A program made the translations under genes and the position numbers. The notes under the pieces are model-generated. The model worked only from the letters and a program-made list of their open reading frames with translations. It did not search any database and had not been told where the DNA came from. A stretch of DNA of 34,475 bases, from positions 1-34,475 of the forward strand of contig DVMT01000061.1 of the NCBI GenBank assembly GCA_018714855.1. The letters run 5' to 3'. The stretch is from Candidatus Aphodocola excrementigallinarum (lineage in GTDB: Bacteria > Bacillota_I > Bacilli_A > RF39 > UBA660). Of the stretch, positions 29,039 to 34,475 are shown piece by piece (position 1 is the first letter of the stretch; each line of letters opens with the position of its first letter).

Positions 29039-29252
29039 AAAAAAGGTACCAGATCCTTTCGTTAGGAACGAACATATCCGTGGTACCATCCTATTTTTTT
29101 GCTTGATTTTAGATAACGGCTTTTAAACCGGTGATTATTAATCACATTCCGAAAACAGCTTCAAACCACATCCTTTGTTATTTTCACACCAACCAATAAC
29201 TCTCTTTAAAAGTAAATGTAATTTTACTTATTTTTCATCAACAATTTAAATA
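29039..29252 (-). promoter_or_regulatory. T-box leader (alanine-type, specifier GCT) with terminator
   Basis: Stem I AGAGAGTTATTGGTTGGTGTGAAAATAAC, specifier region TTTGAA-GCT-G, T-box AGGATGGTACCACGG, terminator GGTACCA...TGGTACC-TTTTTT. Confidence 0.9.
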
Positions 29253-29259
29253 TGTCTTT

Positions 29260-29289
29260 ATTATATCATAAATAAATTAATATATGCAA
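29260..29289 (-). promoter_or_regulatory. SigA-type promoter of the alaS T-box transcript
   Basis: TTGCAT-N18-TATAAT on minus strand. Confidence 0.65.
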
Positions 29290-29297
29290 TTTCTTAT

Positions 29298-29860
29298 TTA
29301 TTTTTTAAAAACATCTAAAACATCAGTTATGTTTCTTCTTATTATAAAGTTATCAATTATATCAAGAACTGCGTAAATTATTATAAAGACCCCTATTATT
29401 TGTGTTATGGTAAGAGCGGATTTAAACGGATTAATCAAAAGTGTAATTCCCCATAAAAACATAAGAATTGATACCAAAAAAGTATAAGTCCAGTCCTTGT
29501 TATCCGCTCTTTTTAAAATGATTCCATACTGAAACTTAGTTACGCTATTTATAATAATCCAAATACCAAGTATTACGTTAAACACCTTGGCAAATATAGT
29601 TGTATCAATTATTAAAAATATACCTCCTATTATAAGTAATACACCATATGCTAAATTAAAACTAAAAACATTTAATTTATTTTCTGATGTAAAATATTTG
29701 TAAATGTTAACAAGTCCAACTAGCAGCAAAAATCCTCCTACTATGTATGAAATAATTGATATTGTAGCATCTGGTTTAATAAATAAAAATAAACCAATTA
29801 TTACAAATATATTGATATAGCAAGTGATGTGTTAAAACTTCTTTTAATTTTTCCTTCCAT
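29298..29860 (-). pseudogene. DUF308/HdeD-like membrane protein gene interrupted by a 1-nt frameshift
   Basis: ATG 29860 with GGAGGT RBS gives MEGKIKRSFNTSLAISIYL*. The adjacent frame continues IFVIIGLFLFIKPDATISIISYIVGGFLLLVGLVNIYKYF... to 29298. Adding one nt near 29805-29818 restores an ORF of 188 codons including the stop. Confidence 0.75.
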
Positions 29861-29872
29861 TTTTACCTCCAT

Positions 29873-30424
29873 TTAAATACTTTTTTTAATCTTTTTCATT
29901 GATATGTTTTTATTTATGTATTCATCTAACAGTTCATCTAGTTTTTTATCATCTAAATTAGTTTTATCACTTTCATTTATATAATTTGTTATGTAATTAA
30001 TAAAATCATATACATATGAATATTTATTAAGATTAGCCATAGTGTTTTTATTAATTAAGTTATTATAAAATGATACTTTTTGATAGTCATCTTTATCTTT
30101 AAAAACACCATTATGCTCCAATTTTAATACTATTATATTCGGATCCTCACTTAGTATATTTATGTTATCATCATTTAAATAGGTTTCTTCATATGAATTA
30201 AACACATTACTAGATTTATTTATTAAGTAAGCATTAAAGACATTTGATATAAAATCATATTCAGTTTCATCTTCTGATAAATATATGTTAGCTTTATACT
30301 TAGCTACATAAAAATCATATTTTTCTTTTTCTTTATATGAAATAAGTTTAGCAATTACCGGTCCGATTAATTCAACATCAAACGATAAAGCCGAATTATT
30401 TTTTTTAATATTTAAATACTCCAT
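29873..30424 (-). CDS. Hypothetical protein (183 aa)
   Basis: Intact ORF with AAGAGGT RBS; same operon as the DUF308-like gene. No recognised family. Confidence 0.7.
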   Translation of the reverse strand: MEYLNIKKNNSALSFDVELIGPVIAKLISYKEKEKYDFYVAKYKANIYLSEDETEYDFISNVFNAYLINKSSNVFNSYEETYLNDDNINILSEDPNIIVLKLEHNGVFKDKDDYQKVSFYNNLINKNTMANLNKYSYVYDFINYITNYINESDKTNLDDKKLDELLDEYINKNISMKKIKKSI

Positions 30425-30494
30425 AAAAATACCTCTTTTATTTACATTACTATTTTATAATATTTTTAAAAATTTGTATATGCTTTTATTAAAA

Positions 30495-30530
30495 GAAAAA
30501 TAGTAATTGTTTAATTACTATTTTCCAGTC
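30495..30530 (-). terminator. Intrinsic terminator after the small 54-aa gene
   Basis: GAAAATAGTAATT-AAAC-AATTACTATTTTTC then TTTT. Confidence 0.75.
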
Positions 30531-30543
30531 CTCTAATTAAGAA

Positions 30544-30708
30544 CTACTGTTCCATCATATTTTCTAATTTTTTTGAAGCGTTTTTCTTAACCTTACTTAT
30601 TGTTTGCTTTATTCCACCATTAGTTTGACATTCATTATAACAATAAAATGCACCTGAACCTACGGCAACACCTAAAAGCATCCAACCAAGATTATTTAAT
30701 GCTTTCAT
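30544..30708 (-). CDS. Small single-TM protein (54 aa), YtxH-like in appearance
   Basis: AAGGTGAT RBS and ATG at 30708: MKALNNLGWMLLGVAVGSGAFYCYNECQTNGGIKQTISKVKKNASKKLENMMEQ. Followed by terminator; below the ORF-track size cut-off. Confidence 0.65.
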   Translation of the reverse strand: MKALNNLGWMLLGVAVGSGAFYCYNECQTNGGIKQTISKVKKNASKKLENMMEQ

Positions 30709-30792
30709 TTATATCACCTTCCGCTTAAAAAATATGAAAGTGGCATAATTATTAATGCCATTATTAGTATGTAAATAATTTTTTTATCTATA

Positions 30793-32982
30793 CTATGAAA
30801 TGTTTTTAATAAGCATGTTTTTTAAATTGGTTTTTCGAGTGCGCACTCCAGTGTTATAAACAGCCCTTGAAAAGCATGCAGGATCTCCTATTAATATTAA
30901 AGACTTTTTTGCACGAGTTATTGCCGTATAAACAAGTTTTTTATAAAGCATGTAATAGTATTCTTTAACAATTGGCATTATAACGATGTCAAACTCACTA
31001 CCTTGAGCTTTATGAACGCTTATTGCATAACCATGTTTAATAGCTTTAAAATCTTTTTTAGTATATTTTACTTTATTACCATCAAAATAAACCGTTATTT
31101 CGTTATTTTCTATTTTTTCAATAAAGCCAATATCGCCGTTAAAAACGTTTTCATCAGGCATGTTTTCTAATTGTAAAATCTTGTCTTTTTCTCTATATGT
31201 TACGTCTAAATCATGAATTTCTTTTTTATTGTTACTCGGCGGATTAAAAACGTTTTGTAAAATTTTATTTAAGTTATCTATTCCGTTTACTCCTTTATAA
31301 ACAGGTGCTAAAACTTGTACGTTTTTAATGTCATAACCTTTATCTATCGCCATTTTTAAAACGTCTTTACAAGCGTTTAACACGCATGATGAATCACATT
31401 TAATAAAGTTATAATCAGACTTTTTATTTAAAAATTCTTCGTCCAACTCCCCGTTATTTACCTCATAAGCAAGCGTTGTTATAAAAGAGTTTTCTTCTTG
31501 CCTGTATATTTCTTTTAAGAAAATGGTGTTTATCATGTCTGATTCAATTAAATCTTTTAAAACATTTCCAGGACCTACACTTTCTAATTGGTTATAGTCT
31601 CCAATAAAAACTATTTTTACATCAGCTTTTAACGCTTTAAATAAATTTGCCATTAAATCAATATCTATCATGCTTACCTCATCTACTATAACAAACTCTG
31701 CGTTAGACTTACTTCGTTCATTAAGGCCAAACTCTTCGGTTTCCTTATTCCACCTTAGGTACCTATGGATGGTTGATGCTTTATAAGAACATGCCTCACT
31801 CATTCTTTTTGCAGCTCGTCCGGTAGGTGCTAAAAGAACCATTTTCTCATTTAACTTATCAGGAAAGTATCCACTTACCATTTTATAAAGCTGGCAAATT
31901 CCTTTAATAATGGTTGTTTTTCCTGTTCCAGGACCTCCTGTTATAATGGAAAAATTTTTAATTAAAGCTTGCTTAATAGCCATTTTTTGTTCATCATTAT
32001 ACTTTATATCAAAGAAGTTTTCTAGCTTTTCTATTTTTAAGTCAATTTCTTTTATTTGTGCATCTTTTTTATTTGTCATATAGTAAGCTTTTTCACTTAC
32101 GTAACTTTCATCTTTGTAATATAAAGATAGCATGTATTTATCATTTTCTATTATTATCTTACCCAAACTATTTAATTCTAATAAATAGTATTCTAATTTT
32201 TCTTGTGATACTTTTTTACCCACATAATTACAAACCACATTATAAATGGTGTTTAAATCAAGATATGTATCACCAGTTTGAAAGCATGCGTTTTTAATTA
32301 CGTAAATAATTAAAGCAAGTACTCTTCGCTCGTCATCTTCTTCTATTTTGGTTTTGCTTCTTAAATTATCTATTTTTAAAAAAGTAATTCCTTCTACCGT
32401 ATCTATTAGTTCATACGGATTATTTTCTATTACTCTTACCGTGTCTTCTAAGTAATGATTATATATTTTAAGTGCATCTTTCATTGAAAAACCAAAATTT
32501 GTTAAATAAACAACTATTTCAAAGCTCTCGTTATACTTAAGAAGTCTTTTTTGAATATCAATTGCTTTTTTTACCGTCATTTTAGGTACAACAAGTAAGT
32601 TTTCATAATTATCCATTATTTTGTTTAAAGAGTTTTCTCCTAAAGCTTCTACTATTAACTTAGCTGTTACTTCTCCTACGCCTGGAAATATGTCACTTGA
32701 TAAAAAGATGATTAAACCATCTTTATCTTCTGGCATTATAACTTCATATTTATTTACTTTATACTGGATACCATATTTAGGATTATCTATTACGTTACCA
32801 TAAAATACGTAGTTTTCATCTATTTTAAGTTCTGCAAACAGTCCTGTAAAAGTAAAGTCCTTTCCTACGTAATCCATTAAATCTTGATCGTTTGTTTCTT
32901 TTATTTTAATAAGTCCAACAACAAAACCATCGTTTGATGAAAAAATTTTTCTTTTGTATGTTCCTTTAATATATGTATCCAT
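30793..32982 (-). CDS. recD2: RecD2 family ATP-dependent DNA helicase
   Basis: ITGGPGTGKTTIIKGI, VIVDEVSMIDIDLM, GDYNQLESVGPGNVL, YAISVHKAQGSEFDIVIMP, YTAITRAKKSLILIG. Confidence 0.95.
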   Translation of the reverse strand: MDTYIKGTYKRKIFSSNDGFVVGLIKIKETNDQDLMDYVGKDFTFTGLFAELKIDENYVFYGNVIDNPKYGIQYKVNKYEVIMPEDKDGLIIFLSSDIFPGVGEVTAKLIVEALGENSLNKIMDNYENLLVVPKMTVKKAIDIQKRLLKYNESFEIVVYLTNFGFSMKDALKIYNHYLEDTVRVIENNPYELIDTVEGITFLKIDNLRSKTKIEEDDERRVLALIIYVIKNACFQTGDTYLDLNTIYNVVCNYVGKKVSQEKLEYYLLELNSLGKIIIENDKYMLSLYYKDESYVSEKAYYMTNKKDAQIKEIDLKIEKLENFFDIKYNDEQKMAIKQALIKNFSIITGGPGTGKTTIIKGICQLYKMVSGYFPDKLNEKMVLLAPTGRAAKRMSEACSYKASTIHRYLRWNKETEEFGLNERSKSNAEFVIVDEVSMIDIDLMANLFKALKADVKIVFIGDYNQLESVGPGNVLKDLIESDMINTIFLKEIYRQEENSFITTLAYEVNNGELDEEFLNKKSDYNFIKCDSSCVLNACKDVLKMAIDKGYDIKNVQVLAPVYKGVNGIDNLNKILQNVFNPPSNNKKEIHDLDVTYREKDKILQLENMPDENVFNGDIGFIEKIENNEITVYFDGNKVKYTKKDFKAIKHGYAISVHKAQGSEFDIVIMPIVKEYYYMLYKKLVYTAITRAKKSLILIGDPACFSRAVYNTGVRTRKTNLKNMLIKNIS

Positions 32983-33049
32983 TATAATGCCTTCCTTTGC
33001 TGTTATGATTTTATCACAAATAACTAAAATTATCCAGTTTTAAAAGATA

Positions 33050-33938
33050 TCAAACAAGAGCGTATTCTCTATCTATTACGTTGTCATTTGTTACGTATTC
33101 AAAGATAAATCTATTATCTTTCTTACATAAGATAATGCCCAATGTCGGATTTTGTTCAGCTGTTTTTAAGTTTTTATCAATGTAGTTCATGTACGTTTTA
33201 ATCTGCCCAAAGTGTTCTTTTTTAAGTTCAGTATTTTTTAGTTCTAACACTACGTATTTATTATCTTTTATGTTGTATAAAAGAATGTCTATGTAGTAAT
33301 ACCTATCTCCTATTTTTATTGGATATTCATTACCAACATAAGTAAATCCTACACCTAGTTGTTTTAAAAAATTATCTATATTTTCTAATATTAAACCTTT
33401 TAACATTTTCTCAGTTATATTATTTGTATCATAGGTATTTTTAATAAGTATTGGATTTTTTATTAGATCTTCTGCCTTAGGTTCTTCTTTTTTTATTAAC
33501 ATCGCTTTTGCTTTGTCATCTAATCTTTCATATTCATTATTTTTTATTTTTTATTCTTTGTCTTAGCTCTCTTACTGATAAATTATTTTCTTCAGTGATT
33601 TTTATATAGTAATTCATTTTTGATTCATCAAACCAAATAATTTCACAATAATGGGAATAACTCAATTTATCCGACAGTGTCGGATATTTTAAAAAGACTT
33701 TATAAAATCTTCTAAAATATCTTAATCTAGTAGGAGTATAACCTTTACCCAATTCACTAGTTAAACGAACTGAATACTTTTTTATTATTCCTTCACCATA
33801 ATTCTTACCTGCTTCACTAAGTAATTTACCAACATTGTAATAAGTCGTTAAATCACTTCTATTTTTTGATATATCTTTTACTTTTTTATATACTTCGTTA
33901 TTTATTAGTTCTTGTTTTATCTCATTATAATAGTTCAT
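33050..33938 (-). pseudogene. YhcG-like DUF1016 / PDDEXK nuclease domain protein split by a 1-nt frameshift
   Basis: N-terminal half (33537-33938) ends RELRQRIKNKK*. The other frame continues NNEYERLDDKAKAMLIKKEEPKAEDLIKNP... with nuclease core YYIDILLYNIKDNKYVVLELKN (33050-33502). Removing one nt in an A6 tract gives an 888-nt ORF. Confidence 0.85.
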
Positions 33939-34012
33939 ATAATTAATCCTTTCGTTTTTTTAGTTTTCTATTATATAAACTATTATTAAAAACATTGTCG
34001 AAACATAAAAAA

Positions 34013-34030
34013 TCCCATTAAAAATGGAAC
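34013..34030 (-). terminator. Possible terminator after mtaB
   Basis: TTCCATT-TTT-AATGGGA-TTTTTT on minus strand; short stem. Confidence 0.5.
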
Positions 34031-34034
34031 TTTC

Positions 34035-34475
34035 TTATATTATCTTACCAATTAATATTTTATCTTCATATTCATACAATTTAACTTTCACTTCATTTCC
34101 AATTAGCTCTTTGCATCCCTCAAACTTAACTTTTAAATAGTTATCTGTATGACCAGTTAGATAACCATCAGTATACACCTCTGGTATTACAATAACTTCT
34201 TTTTGTAAATGCTTTTTATAATACGCTTCTTCTAATTCATCAAAAACGCTAATTAGTTTTTTACATCTTTTATGTTTTTCTTCTTTTGTTACTTGATTAG
34301 CCATTTTTGAAGCGGGCGTTTTGTTTCTTGAAGAAAATGGAAATACGTGTCCACCGGCAAAAGATACCTTTTTAACAAAATTTATTGTTTCATTAAATAA
34401 CTTTTCATCTTCTGATGGAAAACCTACAATAACGTCCGTTGTAACGGCCATATCAGGTCTTATTTTTCTTATTTT
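34035..34475 (-). CDS. mtaB: tRNA t6A37 methylthiotransferase MtaB-like, C-terminal part with TRAM domain, truncated by window edge
   Basis: KIRKIRPDMAVTTDVIVGFPSEDEKLFNETINFVKKVSFAGGHVFPFSSRNKTPASKM plus C-terminal TRAM-like domain; open at 34475. Confidence 0.88.
   Translation of the reverse strand, partial: KIRKIRPDMAVTTDVIVGFPSEDEKLFNETINFVKKVSFAGGHVFPFSSRNKTPASKMANQVTKEEKHKRCKKLISVFDELEEAYYKKHLQKEVIVIPEVYTDGYLTGHTDNYLKVKFEGCKELIGNEVKVKLYEYEDKILIGKII

Noticed and set aside
30717-30790. 25-codon hydrophobic frame IDKKIIYILIMALIIMPLSYFLSGR as a real gene
   Set aside because: No in-frame ATG/GTG/TTG at the start of the hydrophobic stretch; only an internal ATG giving 15 aa. Kept only as a remark in the small-protein finding.
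33537-33938. Programmed -1 frameshifting at the YhcG A6 tract
   Set aside because: The downstream frame needs a +1 (or -2) shift rather than -1, and no stimulatory structure was evident. An indel or slippage is simpler.
1-34475. CRISPR array, tRNA, rRNA or large repeat
   Set aside because: No regularly spaced repeats, tRNA-like cloverleaf/TTCRANYC signature or rRNA-like sequence noticed by eye; a computed search (tRNAscan, MinCED, Infernal) would be decisive.

Overview
AT-rich, densely packed chromosomal window from a low-GC Bacillota (Bacilli-like) genome. The standard genetic code fits: TGA acts as a stop at dnaG and trhP2. Almost all genes are on the minus strand. Housekeeping blocks: (i) a partial prepilin peptidase and a type II secretion/PilC-like gene; (ii) dnaG-rpoD-trmK with a divergent yqfQ-like gene; (iii) proS; (iv) a T-box-led ORF143-valS-ORF142 unit; (v) lon-spoVID-ysxE, which resembles the Bacillus spore-coat neighbourhood, plus a pseudopilin-like gene; (vi) tig, greA, a trmR-trhP1-trhP2-like tRNA U34 hydroxylation/methylation set and ireB-ruvX-DUF1292; (vii) a T-box-led dNMP kinase-like gene-alaS-mltG; (viii) recD2, a YhcG/DUF1016 nuclease and the mtaB 3' part. 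The most unusual observations are: intrinsic terminators that overlap stop codons at eight genes; two T-box leaders that each have an extra ORF before the synthetase gene; two single-nucleotide frameshifts (DUF308-like and YhcG-like genes) whose exact repair restores full-length ORFs; an EF-hand/dockerin-like loop in a pseudopilin; a perfect palindrome over the greA -10; a SigE-like promoter for spoVID that overlaps the lon terminator; and a PilC-like protein with a large charged N-terminal extension. I did not find a clear new multi-gene defence system, CRISPR array, tRNA or rRNA. Family calls come from reading motifs and gene order, not from database searches.
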